64,000 nucleotides of DNA from a virus. Below are positions 6,219-14,808 of this stretch, piece after piece. Positions within the stretch are counted from its first letter, which is position 1; every line of letters starts with the position of its first letter. Under the pieces are notes generated by a model. The model was not told where the DNA came from. It worked only from the letters and a program-made list of their open reading frames with translations, and did not search any database. A program made the position numbers and the translations under genes. The stretch lies in the IMG/VR virus record IMGVR_UViG_3300005099_000475, positions 1 through 64,000 of that record, one strand, 5' to 3'.

Positions 6219-6443
6219 TTACACCTCCATAATATCAAACAAAACTTTGAGCATTTTTTCATAATCTTCTATTTTCGACAAATCCCCTTCGTAATACCAT
6301 CCCCAAACGTTCGGGTATTTCGTCCTGATTTCCACATATTGAACATCTGGATAGAAATTAAAGGCGATCTTTTTTCCCTTCATGTTTGCTTCCAAAACCA
6401 ATCTGAATAGATTTTTCAATCTTTCTTTTGTAATGTAATTCAT
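6219..6443 (-). CDS. Hypothetical protein, 74 aa
   Basis: A GGGGGTGCGG site precedes the ATG, and a consensus promoter lies 28 bases upstream. Mixed charged and aromatic residues (NVWGWYYEG) with no recognised domain. Confidence 0.7.
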   Translation of the reverse strand: MNYITKERLKNLFRLVLEANMKGKKIAFNFYPDVQYVEIRTKYPNVWGWYYEGDLSKIEDYEKMLKVLFDIMEV

Positions 6444-6466
6444 TCCGCACCCCCAAATCTTCTAAT

Positions 6467-7081
6467 TTACATTATAATCTTTTTCTTCTCTTTGTCAACC
6501 CAAATTCCGTAAACGCCTTTTCTGAAATTGTGGTCCCTGTCGATCGTTTTCACTTTTATCCATCTTTTGTTTCTTCCTTCCGTCCACATAGCGTTGTAAT
6601 TACGAATGACCAACCCTTCGTAATTCCGTTCTATTATCCACTCAAAAATCAATTTCTCTATTTCTTTCCAATTATCGCAAACCCAAAACGGGATGGCGAA
6701 TTCTTTATGTTTATTAAGAAATTCTACTGTTCGTTCAAAATCGGCGTCCAAAATTCCGAACAATTTAATGTTTAAGTTATCATCCGATTTGTTTCTTAAC
6801 AAATTATGAAAATCTTCTTTATTCCTTCCTTCACCGTAATGTAACTCGCCGAGATAGATTCCTTCCGGCAATGTTTCCAACCGGTTCAAAGCGGGAAAAT
6901 CGAATCTATACCTGCCGTATTTCGCCTTGTTTACACAACAAACCGAATCGTTCTTTCTTATGATGTAACACAATTCTCCATCTAACTTGACGGAAACTAA
7001 GCATGGAAATCTTATGTCTTTCCTACTTCCCCTAAATTTGCATTCAGGCAAATCGTAATCCTTCTTCAAATATGTTATCAT
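6467..7081 (-). CDS. Minimal ATP-dependent DNA ligase
   Basis: DNA ligases seal nicks after forming a Lys-AMP intermediate. The nucleotidyltransferase motifs are visible in order: motif I VKLDGE (Lys32), motif III GELHYG, motif IV YEGLVIR and motif V WIKVK. At 204 aa the protein ends soon after motif V, so it is an adenylation core with little or no OB-fold domain. The start follows AAGGGGGTGTCGGG. It may act in replication or, with the possible Ku-like protein, in end joining. Confidence 0.85.
   Translation of the reverse strand: MITYLKKDYDLPECKFRGSRKDIRFPCLVSVKLDGELCYIIRKNDSVCCVNKAKYGRYRFDFPALNRLETLPEGIYLGELHYGEGRNKEDFHNLLRNKSDDNLNIKLFGILDADFERTVEFLNKHKEFAIPFWVCDNWKEIEKLIFEWIIERNYEGLVIRNYNAMWTEGRNKRWIKVKTIDRDHNFRKGVYGIWVDKEKKKIIM
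6471..6498 (-). promoter_or_regulatory. Consensus promoter inside the 3' end of the ligase gene
   Basis: TTGACA (6498 to 6493), a 16-base spacer and TATAAT (6476 to 6471): a full match to the sigma-70 consensus. It gives a leader of about 20 bases to the 74-aa gene and drives the genes down to 5110. Confidence 0.75.
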
Positions 7082-7093
7082 CCCGACACCCCC

Positions 7094-7121
7094 TTGACAA
7101 AATCTCTTTCCTTATTAAATT
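7094..7121 (+). promoter_or_regulatory. Promoter of the SNF2-type helicase gene
   Basis: TTGACA (7094-7099), a 16-base spacer and TAAATT (7116-7121) lie 37 bases upstream of the start codon. On the opposite strand TTGATT and TATAAA in the same 60 bases could serve the ligase gene, but the spacing there is poor. Confidence 0.55.
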
Positions 7122-7157
7122 TATATCCAAAATGAATTGAAATCAAGGGGGTGCAAA

Positions 7158-8846
7158 TTGAATTTAAATCTCTTCAAATTACTTTCCGAATCAAATCGAA
7201 AAAATCAGGCTAAGCCAGAAACCATCAAGGGGCTCGTTTGGGAGGCCGAATATAATTTGGAAACGTTCAATTTCAAATTCAAAGGTCACGAAGAAATCTT
7301 TAAAAGATGTGTAGAATTATGTAAGCAATATCCGAGAGGATTCTATCTAAAAGAAGACAAGAAATGGTGTCTTCATTTTCCCATTTATCGATTGGAAAAA
7401 GAAAAAATGAAAGAAATTTGTCGATTATTACAAAATCCGGAAATTCTGAAAAATAACCTCGAAAAAAATGTTCAAAAACTAATTCTTTCTCAACATGATT
7501 ATACTGCGGATTCTTACCCGATTTCCTTCGAACATAAACTTTTCGATTTTCAAAAAGAAGCGATAAATTTTATCTATAACAACTGCGGAAAAGCTCTTTT
7601 GGCCATGACCATGGGAACAGGAAAAACGATCGTCGCATTGGGTTACATAGACAAAGTGGGATTCGACAGAATATTGATAGTTTGTCCGGCTTCGCTGAAA
7701 ATTCATTGGCAAAGGCACATCGAAAGTTGGTTAAAAGAAAAATCTTTCATCGTAAATTCGGGAAAAGACGAAATTCCCGACGAAAGGTTCGTTATCGTAA
7801 ATTACGACTTATTAGTCAAATTGGAAGAACGGCTCAAAGAATACAAACCCGAATTGATTGTATTCGACGAAATTCATTTTATCAAAAACCAAAATGCCAA
7901 ACGTTCGCAAGCGGCAAAAAACATCTCCATCTATTCTCGATTCAAAATCGGACTTACCGGAACTCCAATTTTGAATAGACCTACCGAAATCTGGAATCCC
8001 ATAAAAACCTTGGACGCGAACTTGCTTCCCGGATTTTGGACATTCGCGAGACGATACACATATATCCAACAAACAAGATGGGGAGTTCAATTCATAGGGG
8101 CGAAGAATCTGGACGAATTGAGAGAATTCTTAAAAAAGACGATCGTTTACAGAAAAACATTAGAAGAAATTAGTGAATTCGAACTTCCACCGTTCAAACG
8201 GATTTTGGTTCCGATCCCGAAAACGAAAGCGATGCGAATGTTAGATGAATCTTTACTGAAATCCGTTATAAAAGGCAGATGGACAAGAGAAAAATTTTCG
8301 AAAGTCATGACTTCATTGTCCGAATTCAGGCAGAAAGCATTGGAAATAAAACTGCCGTTCGCGCTGGAATTTGTCGAATCGCTGCTGGAAAACGAAGATA
8401 GAATAGTCATATTTCTATGGCACAAAAAAGCGGTCGAGGCATTGAAGCAATTTTGCAACAAACGTTCGATTCCTTATTCTATCCTGATCGGCGAAACCCC
8501 AATTAAAGCGAGACAAAAAGAAGTCGACAAGTTTCAAAACGGAGAAAGCAAAGTTTTTATCGGAAACATAATCGCTGCCGGAGTTGGACTTCAACTTACG
8601 GCCGCTTCAACGGCGGTCTTTTTGGAAGTGGATTGGGTCCCGGGAAATCTCATCCAAGCGGAAAAAAGACTTCATAGAATCGGAACGAGAAAATTCGTGA
8701 AATTTTACTATTTGGTTTTAGAAGGAACGATAGAGGAAAGGATGATAAAACTTCTAAACAAAAAAGCAGAAATCGCCCACGAAATTTTGGATAAAGATAA
8801 TTTAGGGGATTATGTGAACCTGTTTAAAGAATTACTGGAAGTTTAA
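7158..8846 (+). CDS. SNF2-family helicase/translocase, 562 aa
   Basis: SNF2 enzymes move on duplex DNA; short ones such as SMARCAL1 remodel forks. Walker A (TMGTGKT, Lys156), the DEIH box (237-240), LTGTP and a C-terminal helicase domain ending in AEKRLHRIGT are all present. Residues 25-110 form an unassigned N-terminal domain. The TTG at 7158 is chosen because AAGGGGGTG lies just before it; an in-frame TTG at 7137 would place that site inside the gene. It is an isolated plus-strand gene between two minus-strand blocks. Likely role: recombination or fork repair. Confidence 0.88.
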   Translation: MNLNLFKLLSESNRKNQAKPETIKGLVWEAEYNLETFNFKFKGHEEIFKRCVELCKQYPRGFYLKEDKKWCLHFPIYRLEKEKMKEICRLLQNPEILKNNLEKNVQKLILSQHDYTADSYPISFEHKLFDFQKEAINFIYNNCGKALLAMTMGTGKTIVALGYIDKVGFDRILIVCPASLKIHWQRHIESWLKEKSFIVNSGKDEIPDERFVIVNYDLLVKLEERLKEYKPELIVFDEIHFIKNQNAKRSQAAKNISIYSRFKIGLTGTPILNRPTEIWNPIKTLDANLLPGFWTFARRYTYIQQTRWGVQFIGAKNLDELREFLKKTIVYRKTLEEISEFELPPFKRILVPIPKTKAMRMLDESLLKSVIKGRWTREKFSKVMTSLSEFRQKALEIKLPFALEFVESLLENEDRIVIFLWHKKAVEALKQFCNKRSIPYSILIGETPIKARQKEVDKFQNGESKVFIGNIIAAGVGLQLTAASTAVFLEVDWVPGNLIQAEKRLHRIGTRKFVKFYYLVLEGTIEERMIKLLNKKAEIAHEILDKDNLGDYVNLFKELLEV

Positions 8847-8909
8847 CCTAATTATAAGTGATCCTCCTAAAACCTATTTAGTAATCTATTCTCTTTTCCA
8901 AGAATTCTT

Positions 8910-9818
8910 TTACTTCCAATAAATCTTATCTTTTCTTATTTCCATTATTCCTATATCCTCAAAAATCGGACAAATTCGAAATATTCTGGGGGAAATTTTG
9001 TATCCCCAATACCATTCAGGACCGTTAGCTTTATCATAAAATTCCTTTGAATTATCAAATCCAAAATCTTTGATTATCTTTTCGTCCACGATTCTCTTCC
9101 AATACTCATAATCATTAGAACGAGCTAAATAAATGTATTTTTCAGCCGGATGGGAAAGAAAGCTAAATGCTTTAATGCCAGCGAATGCCAAGCTATTGGT
9201 CGCAGCTTCCGAACAAAATTCTCTTTTCTTATCTATATCCTTATGTTTCTTAAAAATGTCCAAAAAAGGACCTAAAACAAACCAAACCAAACCAGCCAAA
9301 GAATAAGCTTCTTTTCCTTTTCTTTGCTTCCAATATAAATCTATTTTTTCCTTGGTTTCCTTGGGAACTTTAAGTAATTTTAAATATACTCTTGTATTGA
9401 TATAATTTTCAAAAATATTTTCTTTTTTAACTTTTGGCCAAGTAGCAGAAATCATATTTCCAACCGATGTACAATCTTTCCTACTTAAATGTTTATTTAC
9501 CTTTAATTCATCTATTAATTCTGATAATCCTTCCGGATTCAACGAATAACCGACATGAGTCGCCCTTCCCCATGTTCGCAACTGGATCAATAACTGTAAT
9601 GGCATGAATCTTTTTATGCCCAAAGGTTCAAAAACCAAATAAATCACTTCGGTTTTATGAATTTCATCCGATTTATCTCTGACATTCGTTTTGCTTTTTA
9701 GCGGTGTTGAATGTAAAATTTCCCAACACTCTTTGCATAAATAACCATAATAAGGGGACCATTTCAAATCCTTGGTTATCAAACCGCAGCAATAACATTC
9801 ATCGTTTCTCCTAACCAT
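8910..9818 (-). CDS. Putative permuted NlpC/P60-like cysteine peptidase with N-terminal zinc finger, 302 aa
   Basis: The N-terminus has CYCC and CKEC (residues 8-31), a zinc finger. Further on, ATHVGYS supplies a His and EFCSEAATNSL a Cys, in the order seen in circularly permuted papain-like proteins (YiiX type: His first, Cys later, then a helical segment). The assignment rests on these two motifs only. It overlaps the M15 peptidase gene upstream by 8 bases, so both may act on the cell wall, or this one on lipids or host proteins. Confidence 0.45.
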   Translation of the reverse strand: MVRRNDECYCCGLITKDLKWSPYYGYLCKECWEILHSTPLKSKTNVRDKSDEIHKTEVIYLVFEPLGIKRFMPLQLLIQLRTWGRATHVGYSLNPEGLSELIDELKVNKHLSRKDCTSVGNMISATWPKVKKENIFENYINTRVYLKLLKVPKETKEKIDLYWKQRKGKEAYSLAGLVWFVLGPFLDIFKKHKDIDKKREFCSEAATNSLAFAGIKAFSFLSHPAEKYIYLARSNDYEYWKRIVDEKIIKDFGFDNSKEFYDKANGPEWYWGYKISPRIFRICPIFEDIGIMEIRKDKIYWK

Positions 9819-10254
9819 AACGACCTCCTCTTGAATCTTTTTCTCTCAAATAATCCAATACTTGTTGCAATCCAACATATTTTCCGTTCAACATGCCCCA
9901 TCTCGCCCGATAGCCACGAACATCCAAATGGAAGCCAGGATGATTCCACTGTGGATAAACCCCCAAACCGACGAATTCGTCGACCTGTAATCCGGCTAAG
10001 AGTTCCAAAGTTTTTATTACTTGAATAAAAAACGATTCATTGGTTGCGATGTGAAAGTCGACAGCCATTCCTTTGTAATGAAAAGAGTGCTGGACGTGCT
10101 TTCCCTGAGTCCCGCAATGTATTACAAACGGCGCTTGCCATAAGTCTCTTAAATTGTCCAAAAGCAAAAGCAAAGTTCCGTTTATCCTCCAGTATTCCCC
10201 CCAGTTTTCGTCCGGGGAAAAATATCGTAATCTATCCCATATTTTCCTCATCAA
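9811..10254 (-). CDS. Peptidase M15-like cell wall hydrolase, 147 aa
   Basis: M15 peptidases are zinc enzymes that cut peptidoglycan cross-bridges. The motifs HSFHYKGMAVDFHI (His and Asp) and HPGFHLDVRG (Asp/His pair) are in the right order and spacing for the small single-domain type. No signal peptide is seen, so it would need a holin. Start: ATG ATG at 10254, overlapping the AAA+ gene stop. Candidate endolysin, although it sits in the replication block instead of beside the late lysis genes. Confidence 0.75.
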   Translation of the reverse strand: MMRKIWDRLRYFSPDENWGEYWRINGTLLLLLDNLRDLWQAPFVIHCGTQGKHVQHSFHYKGMAVDFHIATNESFFIQVIKTLELLAGLQVDEFVGLGVYPQWNHPGFHLDVRGYRARWGMLNGKYVGLQQVLDYLREKDSRGGRYG

Positions 10255-11339
10255 TTAAATCCCAATTTTTTGACTTTTCTTTCTATCGGATCATTTTGAA
10301 GATAACTTATTATCTCGGATATGCGCCATTCATCTTTAAACGATAGACGACAATCGCTTCCAGAAAATTTTTTCGCAAATTCGTTTGCCTCATTCGACGT
10401 AAGTTTTCTGAATTCCAAATAATCGAATGTTCTTCCGCTCCTTAAGATATCTTGATCTATTTCTATCTTCGACGAATTGAAGGTGAACAAAAACTTGGTT
10501 TCTTTGGACGAAAACGAATCTATGAAATATTTTAAATTCCTTGCGAAATCCCTTACCCAATCATCACTGTGGTTCTTCTTTATTGAAACATCCAAATCGT
10601 CGAAAATCACCAAAAACGGAGTTTTTTGCATCAGCTCTTCAAACCAAAATTCCGAAGTCGCCGCGACATCCAAATCTTTCACGAACAGGACGTCTCCTTT
10701 CACCTTCTCGACAAACAAGTCTGCCAATTTCCACGCAAAAAACGTTTTGCCAGTTCCCGGAACGCCGTAAACGAACAAACAAGGCGAATTTGAACTAAAG
10801 AATTTTTCGGCATATTCTTCGGTATCAATGTAAGGAAGTTCTATATAGTTGGATACATCCTTCATGGGAAACGCGACGGTTCTGATGAAATCATCGAAGA
10901 AGACAAAATATACGATTTTGTCTTGTGTCTTTTTAAGAAAATCATCCAAGGTGTTCTTCATCAGTTCGTAAAAATTCTTAAATTCTTTGAGGTCGTTCGT
11001 CCAAAAACAAAGGCCTATTTCGGAATGTCTCGCCCTTACGTAAAAGACCGAATTCGAATATTCCCCAAACAACCACCATTCGTTGCTTTTTATTACGCAG
11101 GTTTTGTACATGTAAGGTTTCAAGTCCCGTAAGATCTTATCGAATATCTTTATATTCAACTCTTTAACCTGAAATGACCTGCGAATCGAATGGATAAAAT
11201 CCGATTCGAATAACGCGTCCATCAAGTTGACGGCAAAGGGAATCTGAATGAAATCTTCGATTCGATAAAGATAATGAATGGGGTCGGCCAAACTAAAAGA
11301 AGTGTTGTCTCTTATTATGGACTTTAAAGTCTTGCTCAT
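10251..11339 (-). CDS. AAA+ ATPase, 362 aa
   Basis: The start ATG overlaps the dUTPase TGA (ATGA) after GGGGAG. The N-terminal about 180 residues are unassigned. Then follow Walker A (GVPGTGKTF), Walker B (LVIFDDLD) and an RSGR segment as the arginine finger region, as in Bcs1/FtsH-type AAA proteins. A role in replication, helicase loading or protein remodelling is possible; no specific partner is visible. Confidence 0.8.
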   Translation of the reverse strand: MSKTLKSIIRDNTSFSLADPIHYLYRIEDFIQIPFAVNLMDALFESDFIHSIRRSFQVKELNIKIFDKILRDLKPYMYKTCVIKSNEWWLFGEYSNSVFYVRARHSEIGLCFWTNDLKEFKNFYELMKNTLDDFLKKTQDKIVYFVFFDDFIRTVAFPMKDVSNYIELPYIDTEEYAEKFFSSNSPCLFVYGVPGTGKTFFAWKLADLFVEKVKGDVLFVKDLDVAATSEFWFEELMQKTPFLVIFDDLDVSIKKNHSDDWVRDFARNLKYFIDSFSSKETKFLFTFNSSKIEIDQDILRSGRTFDYLEFRKLTSNEANEFAKKFSGSDCRLSFKDEWRISEIISYLQNDPIERKVKKLGFN

Positions 11340-11896
11340 CTCCCCGAACTTCCAAAACCTTTGTTTCCTCTTACGGACTTCAAAATTTTTTCCCAATTGT
11401 TAAATTCGTCCGCGTTAAGAAGATATCTAATTTCCACATTCAATATCAGTCTTGGTAATGAAAATTTAAAATACGGCACCAATACCAACTGAGCGATTCT
11501 TTCTCCCTTGCTGAAATTTGTCTTTACCTTTACGTCATTATATAAACAATCGTAAAGATAGTGAAAAACAATTTTGATTTCTCCTCGATATGACGGATCG
11601 ACGGTTCCGGGCGAATTAACAATCGTAAAACCTTCCAACGCCAAACCGGAGCGGGGTCGAATCTCGGCATGAATTCCCAAAAAAGGAGAAATAAACAGTT
11701 TGACTCCAGTCGAAATCAATTTCGTTTCCCCCATTCTAATCGAAAAATCAAAAGCCGACTTCAGATCGAAACCCGCATCATCATAATTTCCAAATTCAGG
11801 CAAAAGCTCCTCTTCTTGAGCGCAAAAAATCACCGCATTATCAAAAGAATATCCCAAAGATTTATGAATCTCCTCTAACGATTTGAAAACTCGCAT
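11336..11896 (-). CDS. dut: dUTPase
   Basis: It hydrolyses dUTP to dUMP, keeping uracil out of DNA and feeding dTMP synthesis. All five trimeric dUTPase motifs are present: DAGFDLKS, RPRSGLAL, GTVDPSYRGEI, KGERIAQLVL and the C-terminal GFGSSGR. The ATG at 11896 follows AAAGGAGGAATT. At 186 aa it is slightly longer than usual because of an N-terminal extension of about 40 residues. The UDG domain on the phage polymerase suggests a shared strategy against uracil. Confidence 0.95.
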   Translation of the reverse strand: MRVFKSLEEIHKSLGYSFDNAVIFCAQEEELLPEFGNYDDAGFDLKSAFDFSIRMGETKLISTGVKLFISPFLGIHAEIRPRSGLALEGFTIVNSPGTVDPSYRGEIKIVFHYLYDCLYNDVKVKTNFSKGERIAQLVLVPYFKFSLPRLILNVEIRYLLNADEFNNWEKILKSVRGNKGFGSSGR

Positions 11897-11909
11897 AATT
11901 CCTCCTTTT

Positions 11910-12233
11910 TTATTTTTTCCGAACAAAATCCCACAAGGTACTTGTTATCTTTTCACGCAAAGCGCCAACGAATTTGTCTGCTTCCTTGGTTGTAACAAAC
12001 ACATAAAATCCACCAACCAAGGAAAGACGATAACACAAAAAAACTCGTGGGTTCTGTAATAATGCTTCAATGATTTCCTCGTTTTCCGATCCCCCACCAG
12101 TAGCAAAAACCCACACTCCATCCTTGTTCCCACACAAATGCTCCCACGTCCAACACTTCTGGGCAAGACTCAAAGCTTTTTGAGGCTCAGCTCTTCTCAA
12201 AAAAGCAAATAAAGCAGTATTTTCTTGCTTCAT
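11910..12233 (-). CDS. Hypothetical protein, 107 aa
   Basis: A GGGTGTAAATA site precedes the ATG. The sequence has a helix with Cys and Trp residues, then a beta-rich region with GGFYVFVTT. No family recognised. Lies 13 bases before the dUTPase start. Confidence 0.7.
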   Translation of the reverse strand: MKQENTALFAFLRRAEPQKALSLAQKCWTWEHLCGNKDGVWVFATGGGSENEEIIEALLQNPRVFLCYRLSLVGGFYVFVTTKEADKFVGALREKITSTLWDFVRKK

Positions 12234-12247
12234 TATTTACACCCAAT

Positions 12248-12577
12248 TTATGCTTTCTCTTCCCCCACAGTTTTTACTTCAACCTGCCAACCCAAATACT
12301 TCAACAACTTTCCGACCACTCTTATGAATTTCGGATTTAATCTTGGAAAGTGAAACCAGATTCCTTTTTCCGTTTTTCCGATTAGATATCCCATTTCCCT
12401 TAATTCATAACAAGTCATGTGATCAATTTCAACATTTTTCAACCATAAAGTTGAACACCATAATGGATGAGTTTTCTTGAAATCATTTATTCCAAAAGTT
12501 TCCATTATCGTCCCCGTCGCCAACAAAACTCCCTCCAAATCTTCCAAAAATTCATCAATCTGTCGTCTTTTCTCCAT
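12248..12577 (-). CDS. Hypothetical protein, 109 aa
   Basis: The ATG at 12577 overlaps the end of the zinc-ribbon gene at 12555-12719, which suggests coupling. The C-terminal half (WFHFPRLNPKFIRVVGKLLKYL) may be a small DNA-binding fold, but I cannot assign it. Confidence 0.65.
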   Translation of the reverse strand: MEKRRQIDEFLEDLEGVLLATGTIMETFGINDFKKTHPLWCSTLWLKNVEIDHMTCYELREMGYLIGKTEKGIWFHFPRLNPKFIRVVGKLLKYLGWQVEVKTVGEEKA

Positions 12578-12719
12578 TCACCACAAAACAAACATTAACG
12601 CTTTTGCAAAACGGACAAACAATGATTCGAATTTCTTGCTTAGGAATAGTTCTAATCTCAAAAAGTTTATTGCAGTCTTTGCATCTATAAATTTTATAGT
12701 TCTTCCAATAATTCATCAT
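12555..12719 (-). CDS. Zinc-ribbon microprotein, 53-54 aa
   Basis: This small frame starts at ATG ATG (12719/12716) shortly after the stop-proximal part of the HTH gene and ends inside the start of the next gene. It has CKDC near residue 12 and CPFC near residue 34, the standard zinc-ribbon spacing, and an AGGGAACG site. It overlaps both neighbours by about 25 bases, as other genes here do. Confidence 0.65.
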   Translation of the reverse strand: MMNYWKNYKIYRCKDCNKLFEIRTIPKQEIRIIVCPFCKSVNVCFVVNGEKTTD

Positions 12720-13152
12720 CGTTCCCTATTAACTTTCTAAGTTTTTTGTCGAACAAGTATTCTTCAAACAATTCTTTGTTGCTTCGCGCCAAAAGAAGCA
12801 AAACCATTCCGTCTCCCTTAAGAGCATCCTCGATTACGACATTTTTTAAAATGTTCGCCACTTTATTGTAAGGAAGTCCAACCATTCTCGCCAGTTCGGA
12901 TTTGGTTTTTCCTCCCAAAAAATGGGAGACCGCCAAGGCCTGTTTCAATAAGGTCTTCCTCAAACCTTCAGCCGACGGGAGTCTCAGAAGAAACTTCTCT
13001 TCCGATTGGACCAAAGTAACGAGCTTCAAGGCGTTCTCCATTCCTATCAATTGGGCCAATTGAAAGAAAGACAAATCGACGGTTTTGTAAGACGCGACCG
13101 TCTTCTTCGGTTTGCTGATCAGTTCCTCTATTACTTCCCTCATTTCTCCCAT
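12694..13152 (-). CDS. Putative helix-turn-helix protein, 152 aa
   Basis: Residues around 92-118 (SHFLGGKTKSELARMVGL, then PYNKVANIL) fit a helix-turn-helix. The start at 13152 follows GAGGTTCTT; an ATG nine bases later overlaps the upstream TGA and is an alternative. Flanking helices are Leu-rich. It may be a regulator or a replication accessory factor; no closer family recognised. Confidence 0.6.
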   Translation of the reverse strand: MGEMREVIEELISKPKKTVASYKTVDLSFFQLAQLIGMENALKLVTLVQSEEKFLLRLPSAEGLRKTLLKQALAVSHFLGGKTKSELARMVGLPYNKVANILKNVVIEDALKGDGMVLLLLARSNKELFEEYLFDKKLRKLIGNDDELLEEL

Positions 13153-13397
13153 AAGAACCTCGTTATTCTTCTCCTCACGATATCGACGCTTTTTCTCAAT
13201 CCAACAGGAACTCTCAGATAAACGTCGACCAAAGTATCAACCCCGAACTCTCTTTTCAACCACATTATGTCCTCTTTCGAAAACGCAAAGTTGTGCAATC
13301 CCAAATCCAAAAAATCCTCAAGCTTCATTTTATCATAATCCATTCCTTGTAAATACAAATAATTTCTCAACCAATCTTTATAGCTTTTTCTACCCAT
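13140..13397 (-). CDS. Hypothetical protein, 85 aa
   Basis: Helical, charged protein with a basic C-terminus. It overlaps the nuclease gene upstream by 31 bases and the HTH gene downstream by 13. The binding site before the ATG is weak, so translation probably depends on coupling. Confidence 0.6.
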   Translation of the reverse strand: MGRKSYKDWLRNYLYLQGMDYDKMKLEDFLDLGLHNFAFSKEDIMWLKREFGVDTLVDVYLRVPVGLRKSVDIVRRRITRFLWEK

Positions 13398-13732
13398 TCC
13401 AAGAAATCCTCAAAAGGAAGCAAAACATAAGTCGGACTTCGATTCCTCTTCATGACCAATAACCACTTGCCAAAACCATACCTTTTGGCCGATTCTTCGG
13501 TAATTCTAATCCATTTGGGAATCTCCCACTTTTCCTGATTTTTGCATTCGATATAAACCGGAAATTTCCGTTTTGCTTCCCCGATCAAAACGACATCGGA
13601 ACCGGATTGACTCATAGGACGCGATTGAACCAATTCGTCTTTGCCTGCAGGAAGCTTCAAAACTTTGGCCAACGCCTGTTCGACGTGTTGTTGCAATCTT
13701 CTTCCTTTCGCCTTTTTGCTTGAAGTCTTCAT
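13367..13732 (-). CDS. PD-(D/E)XK nuclease, resolvase-like, about 121 aa
   Basis: The core GSDVVLIG...FPVYIECKNQ gives the Asp and the ExK of a PD-(D/E)XK nuclease. The small size and basic N-terminus resemble Holliday junction resolvases of the Hjc type. Two starts are possible: the ATG at 13732 overlapping the upstream TGA, or a TTG at 13762 after GAGGAG. It probably resolves branched DNA made by the RecA, Rad50/Mre11 and SNF2 proteins of this phage. Confidence 0.7.
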   Translation of the reverse strand: MKTSSKKAKGRRLQQHVEQALAKVLKLPAGKDELVQSRPMSQSGSDVVLIGEAKRKFPVYIECKNQEKWEIPKWIRITEESAKRYGFGKWLLVMKRNRSPTYVLLPFEDFLEWVEKAIKIG

Positions 13733-13941
13733 AGAAGAAAAACCTGACGACAAAATGGACAATACTCCTCTTTTCTTCCGTTTTCTAAAGTTATTCCCAC
13801 TTTCTTAACCTCTTTCTTGCACCAAGGACAATAACAAACGAAAGTTCCGTCGTCCCTTTTCGCTATCTCAGCGAAACCTATTCCGTCTATTATTGATTCG
13901 AATTCGTCAAAATGACCGTCGTGATAATAGATTCTTTCCAT
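13729..13941 (-). CDS. Zinc-ribbon protein, 70 aa
   Basis: CPWC (residues 38-41) and CPFC (61-64) form a zinc ribbon. The ATG follows AAGGAGGAAAAA. The stop overlaps the start of the nuclease gene (ATGA), so it may be its cofactor. Confidence 0.7.
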   Translation of the reverse strand: MERIYYHDGHFDEFESIIDGIGFAEIAKRDDGTFVCYCPWCKKEVKKVGITLENGRKEEYCPFCRQVFLL

Positions 13942-13951
13942 TTTTTCCTCC

Positions 13952-14758
13952 TTATTCTTTTGTTCTCATATACATTGCCAATTCCTTAGCTTTCTTTTCC
14001 TCCCTTAGCTTGTCGCACTGCTCGGGAGTGTAATCGGGGTTGTACAGAAATTGATAACAAACCGAATCCAACCAATCATAGATTCTAAAGGCGGGAATAA
14101 AATATCCCATATGAGTCACCGCCGAACCGCCGAATCCGATAAAAACGACAGAAATTCGAGACGGAATTCCCAAAAATTTCCATGTTCCGTTTTCATTAAC
14201 GTAAACTCCGCCTCCCGAATTACCAAATACAGATGGAGCAGACGACAACCAGAACTCATAGTTGTCTATTTCTATCTGAATTCCGTTAAGGTTGCCGAAC
14301 GTAACGACGGGTTTTTCTCCCAACGCAGCTCCACAACAACAAAGCGGAACGAGCAATGGAACGTTTTTGGCTTCTTCGTGCGGATAAAGTTTTGCAGTAT
14401 TATACTGAATATTATCCCTAACTTTTAGGAGAGCTATATCCTGTTCCTTACTATAAGCGATAATATCCGCCAAAACGGAAGTAGAGGCGATATATCTTCC
14501 AGTATCATCGTATCTTCCTACATTCAATTCAACTGGCGAAGTAAAATCCCTCTTCACGTCTTTCTTAATTATATTATCCCATACCTGCTTGTACTCAATA
14601 TTCTTCTCGATTACGTGATGATTAGTAAGGACATAAGTTTGGCCATCTTTAGAGTAAATTATCGTTCCGGAACCAATCGCATCCTTGGCGAGAATCCTAA
14701 CACTTGGCTTCAAAACCTCGTCCAAAACTTTTCTTCTCAAACTTTCGCTTAAAATCAT
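13952..14758 (-). CDS. Trypsin-like serine protease, 268 aa
   Basis: The catalytic triad of the chymotrypsin fold is visible: TNHHV (His), QDIALLK (Asp) and GNSGGG (Ser) in the usual order, preceded by GSGTIIY. No signal peptide is seen, so it should act inside the cell. The ATG at 14758 follows GGAGGTGGAA. A consensus promoter inside the end of nrdD gives it a 16-base leader, so it can be expressed independently. Its substrate is unknown; host proteins or phage precursors are both possible. Confidence 0.88.
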   Translation of the reverse strand: MILSESLRRKVLDEVLKPSVRILAKDAIGSGTIIYSKDGQTYVLTNHHVIEKNIEYKQVWDNIIKKDVKRDFTSPVELNVGRYDDTGRYIASTSVLADIIAYSKEQDIALLKVRDNIQYNTAKLYPHEEAKNVPLLVPLCCCGAALGEKPVVTFGNLNGIQIEIDNYEFWLSSAPSVFGNSGGGVYVNENGTWKFLGIPSRISVVFIGFGGSAVTHMGYFIPAFRIYDWLDSVCYQFLYNPDYTPEQCDKLREEKKAKELAMYMRTKE

Positions 14759-14780
14759 TTCCACCTCCTTTTTTTCACTT

Positions 14781-14808
14781 ATTATAAACCATTTTCAATT
14801 TTTGTCAA
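14781..14808 (-). promoter_or_regulatory. Consensus promoter of the serine protease gene
   Basis: TTGACA (14808 to 14803), a 16-base spacer and TATAAT (14786 to 14781), overlapping the last codons and stop of nrdD. Transcription should start near 14774. Confidence 0.8.
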
